From UBA8529 sp964390565 (GTDB lineage: Bacteria; Bacteroidota; Bacteroidia; Bacteroidales; Tenuifilaceae), in NCBI GenBank assembly GCA_964390565.1, contig CAYMII010000006.1, positions 1 to 64,000 on the forward strand: a stretch of 64,000 nt of DNA. The letters are read 5' to 3'. The notes under the pieces were generated by a model, which worked only from the letters and a program-made list of their open reading frames with translations, did no database searches and was not told the origin of the DNA. Positions 52,489 to 61,506 of this stretch are shown piece by piece. The position numbers and the translations under genes were made by a program. Position 1 is the stretch's first letter; each line of letters starts with the position of its first letter.

Positions 52489-52842
52489 ATGGAAGAAAAT
52501 CCTTTTATCCCGATTATTGCGATTCTATCGACATTTGGAACCATGTTTGGTTTGGTTTTTTACTACCTACACACTCGTAATAAGCAACGTCTAGCTATGC
52601 TTGAAAAGGGTGTCGACCCAAAAACTTTTTGCCCAAAGCCAACTGCTAATAAATACGCATCGCTTAAGTGGAGCCTGTTACTAATTGGTGTTGCATTGGG
52701 ATTGTTCTTTGCTTCAGTATTAGACAAAGCAACTGACCTCGAAGAGGGCGCTCAATTTGCAATGGTACTTTTATTTGGAGGTTTAGGATTGTTGGGTTAT
52801 TACTTTATCATACGTAAGAATGATAAAGACGGAGATTTATAA
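52489..52842 (+). CDS. Small membrane protein next to ECF sigma factor (DUF6249-like)
   Basis: This 117-residue protein has an N-terminal transmembrane helix (about 7-26), the cytoplasmic segment KQRLAMLEKGVDPKTF, and two further helices (about 58-78 and 89-108). Small proteins of this layout frequently stand before ECF sigma genes in Bacteroidota, and the LEKGVDP motif is characteristic of them. The gene overlaps the sigma-factor gene by 23 bases, so the two are translated together. It may sense or tether something that controls the sigma factor; there is no direct evidence for that. Confidence 0.75.
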   Translation: MEENPFIPIIAILSTFGTMFGLVFYYLHTRNKQRLAMLEKGVDPKTFCPKPTANKYASLKWSLLLIGVALGLFFASVLDKATDLEEGAQFAMVLLFGGLGLLGYYFIIRKNDKDGDL

Positions 52843-53401
52843 ACTCTCCGACGAGGAGCTTATAACTCTTGTCGTAAAAAATCATCCCCATGCCATGTCT
52901 GCAATTGTAGACAGGTACAAGGGGATGGTTTTTACACTCTCGTATCGTATTCTGAAAAACCAACTCGATGCCGAGGAGGCTGCACAGGATAGTTTTGTTA
53001 AGGCATTCAACTCCATTGGCTCGTTTCGAAACGACAGTAAGTTCTCAACTTGGCTTTATCGAATTTGCTATAATAATGCGGTATCGAAGTCGCGGGGATT
53101 TAAGCCCATTCAAGTAGATGTTGATACAAAATACGATTTACCAGTTGATACTCCGAATGGCCTCGAAAGCCTATCGGCTAAGGATAGGGCAAAATATCTG
53201 AACAAGGCGATGGAAGAGTTAGAATCGGAAGAATCGGCACTGCTGACCCTGTACTATATCGATGGCGAGAGCATAAGCGATATATCCTCCATTACAAATC
53301 TTACTGAATCAAACGTAAAAGTAAAACTACATAGGGCACGGAAGCGCCTTTACTCGCAACTTAGCATATTGCTTAAAGAAGAGGTTTCAATGTTACTTTA
53401 A
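52820..53401 (+). CDS. ECF RNA polymerase sigma factor
   Basis: This 193-residue protein has sigma region 2 (RYKGMVFTLSYRIL, AEEAAQDSFVKAFNSI, FSTWLYRICYNNAVS) and sigma region 4 (ALLTLYYIDGESISDISSI, VKVKLHRARKRLYSQL). It has no region 1.1 or 3, as in the extracytoplasmic-function group. It starts inside the small membrane-protein gene and ends 12 bases before a small membrane-anchored gene that may act as its partner. The regulon is unknown. Confidence 0.92.
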   Translation: MIKTEIYKLSDEELITLVVKNHPHAMSAIVDRYKGMVFTLSYRILKNQLDAEEAAQDSFVKAFNSIGSFRNDSKFSTWLYRICYNNAVSKSRGFKPIQVDVDTKYDLPVDTPNGLESLSAKDRAKYLNKAMEELESEESALLTLYYIDGESISDISSITNLTESNVKVKLHRARKRLYSQLSILLKEEVSMLL

Positions 53402-53413
53402 TATACAAACACT

Positions 53414-53818
53414 ATGAACGAGGATTTAAATATCAATAAAAATGACCTTGATCTAAATGATCCTTGGTTATCGCAAAACCTAATTATTACTCAGGTTGAG
53501 CCTCCTCTTGATTTTACAAAAAAGGTGATTGAAAAAGTTGAGATTAAGCCTAATCCATTAAGCGGCTCACCATTGTTTTGGATACTTGTAGCAATTCCTT
53601 GCATAATGCTATTATGGCTTATATCCTACGCTCTGGGAAATGTTGATAGCCAATATTTAGATTTTATCCCAAAAGTTAGCAGCGAAATATCGATCTATAC
53701 CTTAAGCAAATACTTAATGATGATAACTCTAGCGGGATTGTTCTTTATTGGAATCGATTACTTTATAAGCAAAAAGTTGTCGCACAAGGAGTCATTCTTT
53801 GGATTTATTTTTGTTTAG
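53414..53818 (+). CDS. Small membrane protein, possible anti-sigma partner
   Basis: This 134-residue protein has an acidic cytoplasmic N-terminus of about 55 residues (EDLNINKNDLDLNDPWLSQ, then EPPLDFTKKVIEKVE), and two transmembrane helices (about 55-78 and 95-117). Its position directly after the ECF sigma gene is that of an anti-sigma factor, but there is no zinc-binding HxxxCxxC motif. Its stop is two bases from the stop of the convergent large gene. No family was recognised. Confidence 0.7.
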   Translation: MNEDLNINKNDLDLNDPWLSQNLIITQVEPPLDFTKKVIEKVEIKPNPLSGSPLFWILVAIPCIMLLWLISYALGNVDSQYLDFIPKVSSEISIYTLSKYLMMITLAGLFFIGIDYFISKKLSHKESFFGFIFV

Positions 53819-53820
53819 CC

Positions 53821-56800
53821 CTAGAATATAGCCCTAACTTCCATGCTACCTGTATGAACTACATTTCCTCCGGAAATGTATCTGCCGTTATAGCCAATAT
53901 TCATCTCGAAGTAGGTCGATATTTTTCTTTTGTAACTTAATTCCCAAGTTGCATTGTTGCCAGGTTTAAAACCTCTCAGGAACTCATACTCCAAAGGTGT
54001 TCCTAAATCGCCTTTAAAATCAACCATTGAGAGGTTTGATTTGATGCTAAGCCACGATTTACTTCTTATACTATAGCTTAACTCTGCAGATACTGTTTGC
54101 AGTTTATTCTCCTCAACCCCTAAAAGGTTTTTTGCCTGCTCGTACTCATAGCCAACCTCGGCATTAAAGCCAAACATCCCCGCATATCTGATATTTACCG
54201 AAGGGGTATTCCTTTTTATATCATGATTTCGTTGCTTGAAAAACTCCGAATCCTGTATTTTTCGATTGTACAGATAGTTTAACCTCATACTTATACTCGA
54301 TGATACTGCAAACCAGATGCTTAGCTGATTACTCCGAACTCGACCAATTTCATACCCATTCGCCTGAACTTGTTTCATTATTGACCCACTGTTAACCCAT
54401 TCAAGTCCAAAGATTCTGCTATACCGATTGTAAGCAATCGAGTTTCTGTAATTCTCGTTAATGCTGACAATGCTCGAATCGTAAGCATCATTCATTAAGG
54501 GATTTATCGATTTTGAAAAATCAGCGTAGCTATTCTTTTGCCTTGAGCTGTATGAGAATTGGTTTGAAAATTTCTTCACAAAACGACTTAAAGAGGATGT
54601 ATCCTTGATGATGCTTTCAGGGAGAACATCAAACTGAAGGCTTAACGCGCTATTATTCACAGTTATATAACTGCTTGTGGGTAGATTTATTCTAATAAAC
54701 TTGGCCTCATCCTTAAAGTTGGCAACCTCAAACTCATCCAACTCCTTAACGCCATTGGCGTTGTAATCGTTCCACATGTAAATTCCCTGCCCTGCTGGTA
54801 CTTCAATATAATAGAATTGATATTTCGGCTCAAGACCATTTCCAATCTCGTAACCCACATTTGAGGTGATAAAACCCTTTCCTAAAACAAAGAAGTAATC
54901 CAATCGCCCTAAAAGGGTGTTTTCTCTTTTGACTGTTTTTGAGAGAGTTGTATCAACCGGGTTAAACATACGATAACCAGCAAACAGGTTTAGCCGACTA
55001 TTCTGATTTTTAGCCAATCGCGCTTTTAACCCAAAATCCTGAGAGTATGAGTGTAAACACAAAAGACTATCAGGCGATTTCCAATCTTTACGATATTTGT
55101 ACGATAGCCCAACCATTCGCGGAAGCGAATCGGGCAATCCTACTGATAATTCCGACTGAACCCACCGGAAAGTGCTAGGCAATAATCTTTGTGAATCTGC
55201 TGATTTTTGGCTATTATCCTCTCCTTCAAGAGTAATGGCAGATACAACTTTATAAATAGTCACATCAGCATTATACTTAAAACGGCTAAAGTTTGATTTC
55301 CTGAGCGAGTCTGAAGATGCGACATTGCTAAACTCTAACTTATTACCAAATTTTGAAGTTCTAAATCCAACGTCAACAGCATTTTTGAAGCCACTATAAT
55401 CGTCGCCCATCTTTAATCCGTGGGTTTCACCCAGAATTGACCACTTTCTAGAGCGATACCCAATACCTCCCGATGCTTCTCTCTCATTACCTCCGCTTGT
55501 TGGATGGCTAATATTCCAATCGCGCTCAAACTCTACCGGGCGATACCTATCAACATAGGTAAAGTTTGTTGATGTAGCCACTCCATCACCAAAAATCCAA
55601 AATCTACGAAGTGTATCTTTTGATAAGCTCTTAGTAAACTCAAGATGCACAGCCTGACCCACATCATTGCCTTTATCGATAGTTGCGAAAGTATTGATAT
55701 CATTTCGGCTAAAGGCAACTTCAGATTTGATGAAATCAGCGTACCCAAATCTTCTTTCAGCCTGAATAGAAACCATTTGTTTTCGTTTTGGCGATACAAG
55801 GTTTCTAACAGGCTCATAGCTTCCCGATGGCTTCCCGTTTACTGGTGCAACCCAAACGTATACCCTCCCGTTTGCATTGTTGTACTTAGGAATATAGTTC
55901 CCTTTGCCCTCGCCTAAATACGTGAAGTTTAAAACAAAATGTGAACTGGTTGAATTGGTTGATTGTTTGAATATCTTATAGGTTATAGCATTTACAATTG
56001 TATCACGTTTCTCATACATAATCTTATCGGGATTATAAGCCATCGAGTCAACCTGAGGCACAAAAGCCTCATCAATTCTATCACCTACGCTCTTGAGCAG
56101 TTCAATTTGCTGGCTACTCATGTTCTGATCAATAGGCTGATTTTTGCTATCCTGCTCCGAGAAAGCCTCAACCCGCAGGGTTGTTTTGCCAATCCGTTGC
56201 TCAACCCCCGATGCAACTATAAACCGGGCATAACTACGATCGGTATACTCAAACTCAATGCTAATTCGGCTATTGCCTGTAATCCTCATCATTGGGGTAA
56301 AGGTAAGCTCAGCTGTATTATAATCGATAGTATAATGGTTGGTTTCGCCTCGAGTTAGCAGCTTGCCATCGACATAAACCCTTTCACTGCCTGCTATTAT
56401 AATGATGTATGTCTCTCCTTCTGCACCACTTAGTTTGTAAGGCCCTTGATTTCCTTCAACCCCATTAAATATTTTCCGTGCAAACTTTCCCTTTGCTGCT
56501 GACGCAGCACCATGAACTATAGTTGTATCGCCTTTTGATAAATAGTTATTGTTAACCGCAAGGGCTAAACCCTGCACTTTTCTGTTATACTGCAGAAAGC
56601 TTTTGCCCCTCAGTTGCAACTCAACATCACCTGCCTGAACTTCAAACTTTGATGTGTATGCTCTCAGATAAATCCTATCGAACTCCTCCAGTCGTTGCGT
56701 ATTCCCTTGAGGTTGAAAGGGGATTGATTTATCGGAGATTGCACCCTCGATTTTAAGCCCATTCTCAAGTTCTCCGCTTATTTGAAGATTCAGATCGGAG

Positions 56801-57270
56801 TTGACCACTACATCCTGATTGTTCCCAAAAGTAATCCCTCGCGATATGCTTCCCGAAGCCTCAATATTATCGCCAAATGGTTTTCGTGGCTGAGTATTGG
56901 CAATATACCTAGGACTTTCTCGCCCCATTAGGCTATCGGATGAAATTAGCTTTGAGAAATCCTTATTAAAGTATTGCTTCGAAAATGAAAGAGGAAAAAC
57001 CCGATAGGCAATTTTAAGTCCCTGTGCCTTGCTATATGATGGTTTCCAAATTAATAAAGCCTTCGAATAGTCTATGCTATAGAAAGTTGAATCAATCAAA
57101 TGTCCTGAACTATCAAAAACAATAATAGAATTTGGAATAATGCTTAAAGTATCGAGTTTAATGGTATCGGAAAGTTCAGTATATCTTTTTAAACGTCGAT
57201 TACTGTATGGCTGTGCAAAAACACCAATACCAACAAATAAAAAAACTACTATATAAAATGCTCGATACAA
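53821..57270 (-). CDS. Very large outer-membrane-like protein of unknown function
   Basis: This 1149-residue protein starts at TTG (no in-frame ATG nearby) with a signal peptide (about 1-19, ending GVFAQ). The first half has beta-rich repeated strands (SGSISRGITFGNNQDVVVNS, then QISGELENGLKIEGAISDK), which suggests a periplasmic part leading into a large barrel. The second half has many alternating-hydrophobic strands and an aromatic last residue (EVRAIF), as in barrels. A calcium-loop-like sequence, DYNANGVKELDEFE, lies near residue 850. The architecture recalls SprA-like translocon proteins, but it is about half their length and I cannot confirm homology. No function is assigned. Confidence 0.7.
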   Translation of the reverse strand: MYRAFYIVVFLFVGIGVFAQPYSNRRLKRYTELSDTIKLDTLSIIPNSIIVFDSSGHLIDSTFYSIDYSKALLIWKPSYSKAQGLKIAYRVFPLSFSKQYFNKDFSKLISSDSLMGRESPRYIANTQPRKPFGDNIEASGSISRGITFGNNQDVVVNSDLNLQISGELENGLKIEGAISDKSIPFQPQGNTQRLEEFDRIYLRAYTSKFEVQAGDVELQLRGKSFLQYNRKVQGLALAVNNNYLSKGDTTIVHGAASAAKGKFARKIFNGVEGNQGPYKLSGAEGETYIIIIAGSERVYVDGKLLTRGETNHYTIDYNTAELTFTPMMRITGNSRISIEFEYTDRSYARFIVASGVEQRIGKTTLRVEAFSEQDSKNQPIDQNMSSQQIELLKSVGDRIDEAFVPQVDSMAYNPDKIMYEKRDTIVNAITYKIFKQSTNSTSSHFVLNFTYLGEGKGNYIPKYNNANGRVYVWVAPVNGKPSGSYEPVRNLVSPKRKQMVSIQAERRFGYADFIKSEVAFSRNDINTFATIDKGNDVGQAVHLEFTKSLSKDTLRRFWIFGDGVATSTNFTYVDRYRPVEFERDWNISHPTSGGNEREASGGIGYRSRKWSILGETHGLKMGDDYSGFKNAVDVGFRTSKFGNKLEFSNVASSDSLRKSNFSRFKYNADVTIYKVVSAITLEGEDNSQKSADSQRLLPSTFRWVQSELSVGLPDSLPRMVGLSYKYRKDWKSPDSLLCLHSYSQDFGLKARLAKNQNSRLNLFAGYRMFNPVDTTLSKTVKRENTLLGRLDYFFVLGKGFITSNVGYEIGNGLEPKYQFYYIEVPAGQGIYMWNDYNANGVKELDEFEVANFKDEAKFIRINLPTSSYITVNNSALSLQFDVLPESIIKDTSSLSRFVKKFSNQFSYSSRQKNSYADFSKSINPLMNDAYDSSIVSINENYRNSIAYNRYSRIFGLEWVNSGSIMKQVQANGYEIGRVRSNQLSIWFAVSSSISMRLNYLYNRKIQDSEFFKQRNHDIKRNTPSVNIRYAGMFGFNAEVGYEYEQAKNLLGVEENKLQTVSAELSYSIRSKSWLSIKSNLSMVDFKGDLGTPLEYEFLRGFKPGNNATWELSYKRKISTYFEMNIGYNGRYISGGNVVHTGSMEVRAIF

Positions 57271-57465
57271 ACGAATTATGAATTGAGTAGTGAGTGCACT
57301 AAGATAGTTCTATTTTTAAAAGGGATTATAACCTAAAATTGATAGAATAATCATCAAAAACATAATCCTAATCCTCAATGGTTTAAGAATTAATAAACGA
57401 TTTGCTAAAAGATTTATTGTTAATGTAACGTACAGCAAGTAAATTTGCAACCTAACTCCAATCCT

Positions 57466-58701
57466 ATGGTATTTCTTTACAATTTCGGCATAAGAATCTA
57501 TCAAATCCTCGTGGCACTAGTCTCTCCTTTCAATAAAAAGGCAAAACTTTTCAGGGATGGGCGTAAGGGATGGGAGAAACGCCTTAGAGAATCGATAAAA
57601 GAAAACGATAGAGTTGTATGGTTTCATTGCGCATCGCTCGGAGAATTTGAGCAGGGTCGCCCAGTTATTGAGGCTTTTCGAGTTAAATATCCTGAAATAA
57701 AGATTCTACTTACCTTCTTTTCACCTTCGGGCTACGAGATAAGGAAAAACTACCAAGGCGCCGATTATATCTTCTATCTACCCTTAGATACATACTGGAA
57801 CTCAAAAAAATTTATTGATATTGTTAATCCTGTTGCAACCATTTTTGTTAAGTACGAGTTTTGGTATTTCTACCTTAATGGGCTTAAAAAGAGAGGTGTT
57901 CCAACCTATGTAATATCTGCAATATTTAGACCCGAACAGGCATTCTTTAAATGGTATGGTGGATGGTATCGTAAATTCCTTGCTAATTTTCAACACCTTT
58001 TTGTACAAAATAAGAGTTCAAAAGAACTCCTTGCTAGCATAGGTGTAAACAATGTTACCGTTGCGGGCGATACCCGTTTCGACCGGGTTATTGCTAACGC
58101 ACAAGCGGCAAAAGTTATCCCTTTAATTGAGCAATTTGTTGGAGACTCACAGGTAATGGTTGCAGGCAGCACATGGCCAAAGGATGAAGAAATAATAGTT
58201 GAACATTTTAAAACCAACCCTCACAATTTAAAGCTGATAATTGCCCCTCACGAAATTCATGAGCAAGAAATAGAAAAACTAAGGAACAGCTTTGGTTTAA
58301 AAACCCTCCGATACACAAAGCCCAACGAATGTAATCCAAGTGAGGCCCACGTTTTAATTATTGATACCATTGGCATTCTATCATCAATTTATAGATATGG
58401 GCATATCTCATATATTGGTGGTGGCTTTGGGGTAGGGATTCACAACACCCTTGAAGCTGCAGTATTTGGAATTCCAGTAATATTTGGACCAAACTACCAT
58501 CGCTTTCAGGAAGCAGTTGAGCTGATTGGGATTGGAACTGCTAAAACAATAACTTCTTTGGAAGACTTTGATAATTCAGTAAAATTCTATATTTCATCAG
58601 CCCCAACTGGGTTAGATGTTAAAACAATTAATCACGATTTCTTTACAGCAAAATCGGGTGCTACAGCTAAGATTATAAATAATATAACGATAAACACTTA
58701 A
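57466..58701 (+). CDS. waaA: 3-deoxy-D-manno-octulosonic acid transferase
   Basis: Starting at the ATG at 57466 gives 411 residues; the in-frame TTG 21 bases upstream is less likely. The GT-B glycosyltransferase transfers Kdo to lipid A precursor in lipopolysaccharide synthesis. The N-terminal hydrophobic anchor (about 3-22) is followed by VVWFHCASLGEFEQGRPVIE, with the catalytic Glu, and PEIKILLTFFSPSGYE. The C-terminal half has AGSTWPKDEEIIVEHF, IIAPHEIHE and YIGGGFGVGIHNTLEAAVFG, which bind CMP-Kdo. All typical motifs are present. Spacing of 764 bases to nothing related suggests a single-gene unit. Confidence 0.93.
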   Translation: MVFLYNFGIRIYQILVALVSPFNKKAKLFRDGRKGWEKRLRESIKENDRVVWFHCASLGEFEQGRPVIEAFRVKYPEIKILLTFFSPSGYEIRKNYQGADYIFYLPLDTYWNSKKFIDIVNPVATIFVKYEFWYFYLNGLKKRGVPTYVISAIFRPEQAFFKWYGGWYRKFLANFQHLFVQNKSSKELLASIGVNNVTVAGDTRFDRVIANAQAAKVIPLIEQFVGDSQVMVAGSTWPKDEEIIVEHFKTNPHNLKLIIAPHEIHEQEIEKLRNSFGLKTLRYTKPNECNPSEAHVLIIDTIGILSSIYRYGHISYIGGGFGVGIHNTLEAAVFGIPVIFGPNYHRFQEAVELIGIGTAKTITSLEDFDNSVKFYISSAPTGLDVKTINHDFFTAKSGATAKIINNITINT

Positions 58702-58777
58702 ACGCTTGTTTAAATCTGTTTGGTCGATTTTTCTTATTTGTTGGCTAATTTTTATGTTTTATTCTTTTTTATCAAAC

Positions 58778-58794
58778 TGTTAATATTATTAACA
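58778..58794. promoter_or_regulatory. Small palindrome upstream of the TonB receptor
   Basis: TGTTAAT-ATT-ATTAACA lies 115 bases before the receptor start. Further GTTAA words and a TATTTTTA (58826-58833) follow. It may be an operator; it could also be chance in AT-rich DNA. Confidence 0.35.
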
Positions 58795-58908
58795 TCTACT
58801 TAATATGATAAATGCAGTTATCTGCTATTTTTACAAACGTTAATTTCTGTTAAAACCGTGTAAGTAATTTATAGATACTAAATTATACCTAAACTAAAAT
58901 CTATACCT

Positions 58909-61488
58909 ATGATTAAACAAATCCTTAACCAAAATCGAGTTCTAAAAAAACTGCTGTTGGTCCTTGCTTTTGTAGGGATAAGCAGTTTCTCTTTTTCGCA
59001 AGCAATTGTGAAAGGGGTACTTGTTGATGCAACAACAGGAGAGGCGCTAATTGGCGCAACTATAATGGTTGAAAAAACCTCTACAGGAACAGCAACTTCT
59101 CTTGATGGTTCGTTCACTTTAAAAGTGCAATCCGAAAAGATTACCCTTGTATTTTCGTATATTGGTTACATTGATCAAAAACTGGATCTTGAAATTCCTG
59201 CAAACACTGAAAAAGATCTTGGTAATGTAAAATTAGAGTCAAGTACAATCGGTATCGAAGAACTTCAAATTACAACATCTTTTGTTCGCGACCGCTCAAC
59301 TCCCGTAGCAGTTTCAACAATTGAACCTCATTTAATCATTGAAAAATTAGGAAACAAAGAATTTCCTGAGATTCTAAAATCAACTCCTTCTATTTACGCT
59401 ACAAAAACAGGTGGTGGATTTGGTGATGCTCGTGTTTATGTTCGCGGGTTTGATTCAAATAACGTTGGTGTTCTTATTAATGGTATTCCTGTAAATGGAA
59501 TGGAAGATGGCAAAGTATATTGGAGTAATTGGGCTGGTCTTTCTGATGTAACTGAAAGTCAACAGGTGCAACGTGGTCTTGGTGCCTCAAAACTAGCTCT
59601 TTCATCTGTAGGAGGGACAATTAACATTATAACTAAATCAACTGAAGCAGAAAAAGGTGGATCTGTATATACTGGTATAGGTAATGATGGTTACAGAAAA
59701 CAAACATTTTCAGTTTCATCTGGGATGCTTGCAAATGGCTGGGCTTTTACAGTTGCAGGAGGCCACACATATGGTGATGGTTACATACAAGCTACCAATT
59801 TTGATGGTTATACTTACTTTGTTAATATCTCCAAAAAGATAAATGATAAGCATCGTTTATCTTTTAATGCATTCGGTGCACCACAATGGCATAACCAACG
59901 AAGCAATAAACATAAGATTCAAGAGTATCGCGACAATCCAAATGGGATTAAATGGAATTCCGATTTTGGATATCGTAATGGCGAGATATACAACATTGGT
60001 TACGCATACAATTATTACCATAAACCTCAAATTTCATTAAGCCATTATTGGAGGATTAACGAAAGTTCCATGTTGTCAACTCAAGCTTATGCTTCAGTTT
60101 CAAGTGGTGGTGGACGTAGAGTTTCTGGAACAAATTCAGCGTGGTTAAGTATTAGCCAAGCTGATGGAAAACCAATGTCAACAGAGGCATTAACTCCTGA
60201 GGGTTATTTCAATTATGATTATGTAATTGCTCAAAATAAAGCAGCGCTTAGTGGCTCTAAATGTATTATCGCAAACGGAATCAATGATCATCAATGGTAT
60301 GGTGTATTATCTACATTTACCACTGATATATCTGATATCAAGATAACTGCAGGTTTTGATGGAAGGTACTATAGTGGAGTACATGCTTATAAAATTGATG
60401 ACCTACTTGGTGGATCATATTTTCTTGAAGCAAAGAATGTAAACCGTCCAGCATCTCAACCTCTTTATAAAGGCGATTATATTAACTATAACTATCTTGG
60501 TCAAGTTCTTTGGTTGGGCGTTTATGGACAAGCTGAATATGTTAAGAATCAATATTCTGGATTCCTATCACTCTCAGTTGCAAGCAATAGCTATCGTAGG
60601 GTAGATTATTTTAACTATACACCAGGAAATCAAAAATCACCATGGCATAGATTCCTCCCTTGGACAGTTAAAGGTGGATTTAACTATAAAATTAACGAAA
60701 CACATAATGTATTCGTAAATGGTGGTTATATAACCAAAGCTCCTATTTTTGCTAACACATTCTTAAACAGCAAAAACGATTTTAATAAAGATGTAAAGTA
60801 TGAAAAAATCATAACAGCAGAATTAGGCTATGGATATGCTTCACGCTTACTAAATGTTAAAGTCAACCTATTCCATACAAAGTGGTTAGATAAAGGATTG
60901 GTTAGAACAATTGGAACTCAAGTTGTAAACATTACTGGTATTAATGCATTACACCAAGGAGTTGAAATTGAGGGTATATTCAAACCTGCTTCAAAATTAA
61001 CTATCAAAGGTATGCTATCAGTAGGTGACTATCGTTGGATTGATGATGTAAACTTCACTCTTTATAATGAAGATCAGTCAGTTGCAGGTACATACAATGC
61101 ATACATTAAAGACATTCATGTTGGTAACTCAGCTCAAATATCAGCGGCTCTTGGTTGTGATTATGAAGTCCTTCCAAAATTAAAACTTGGAATTGATTTT
61201 AACTACGCTGATAAAAACTACTCCGATTTTGACCCAACTGCAAGAACAACTGTAGCAACAAAAGGTGAATCATGGCAATTACCAGCATACTGGTTAGTTG
61301 ATATTAATGCTAACTATAAATTCAAAATTGGTAACCTTAATGCAACTCTTTATGGAAACGTAGCTAACCTTTTCGATACAGAATATATTGCTGATGCTAC
61401 TGATGGTACAAACCATTTAATGGAAAACGCACTTGTATTCTATGGATTTGGTCGCACTTGGTCAACTGGTTTAAGAATTAACTTTTAA
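58909..61488 (+). CDS. TonB-dependent outer-membrane receptor
   Basis: This 859-residue protein has a signal peptide (about 1-31), a carboxypeptidase-regulatory-like domain (about 32-110, VKGVLVDATTGEALIGATIM), a plug domain (about 120-230, with DARVYVRGFDSNNVGVLING and GGTINIIT) and a 22-strand barrel ending GLRINF. The plug Asp/Gly pattern and barrel end are intact. Such receptors import large nutrients or metal chelates across the outer membrane using TonB energy. A lipoprotein gene follows after six bases, an arrangement like SusC-SusD, although the partner is not a SusD family member. The substrate is unknown. Confidence 0.92.
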   Translation: MIKQILNQNRVLKKLLLVLAFVGISSFSFSQAIVKGVLVDATTGEALIGATIMVEKTSTGTATSLDGSFTLKVQSEKITLVFSYIGYIDQKLDLEIPANTEKDLGNVKLESSTIGIEELQITTSFVRDRSTPVAVSTIEPHLIIEKLGNKEFPEILKSTPSIYATKTGGGFGDARVYVRGFDSNNVGVLINGIPVNGMEDGKVYWSNWAGLSDVTESQQVQRGLGASKLALSSVGGTINIITKSTEAEKGGSVYTGIGNDGYRKQTFSVSSGMLANGWAFTVAGGHTYGDGYIQATNFDGYTYFVNISKKINDKHRLSFNAFGAPQWHNQRSNKHKIQEYRDNPNGIKWNSDFGYRNGEIYNIGYAYNYYHKPQISLSHYWRINESSMLSTQAYASVSSGGGRRVSGTNSAWLSISQADGKPMSTEALTPEGYFNYDYVIAQNKAALSGSKCIIANGINDHQWYGVLSTFTTDISDIKITAGFDGRYYSGVHAYKIDDLLGGSYFLEAKNVNRPASQPLYKGDYINYNYLGQVLWLGVYGQAEYVKNQYSGFLSLSVASNSYRRVDYFNYTPGNQKSPWHRFLPWTVKGGFNYKINETHNVFVNGGYITKAPIFANTFLNSKNDFNKDVKYEKIITAELGYGYASRLLNVKVNLFHTKWLDKGLVRTIGTQVVNITGINALHQGVEIEGIFKPASKLTIKGMLSVGDYRWIDDVNFTLYNEDQSVAGTYNAYIKDIHVGNSAQISAALGCDYEVLPKLKLGIDFNYADKNYSDFDPTARTTVATKGESWQLPAYWLVDINANYKFKIGNLNATLYGNVANLFDTEYIADATDGTNHLMENALVFYGFGRTWSTGLRINF

Positions 61489-61506
61489 TTGTAAATGAAT
61501 CTAAAT

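Noticed and set aside
57445..57465. TTG start for the Kdo transferase
   Set aside because: An ATG seven codons later gives the usual N-terminal membrane anchor directly.
58690..58715. Hairpin TTAAAC-GCTT-GTTTAA after the Kdo transferase as a terminator
   Set aside because: The stem is only six AT-rich pairs with no convincing T run, so it is too weak to call.
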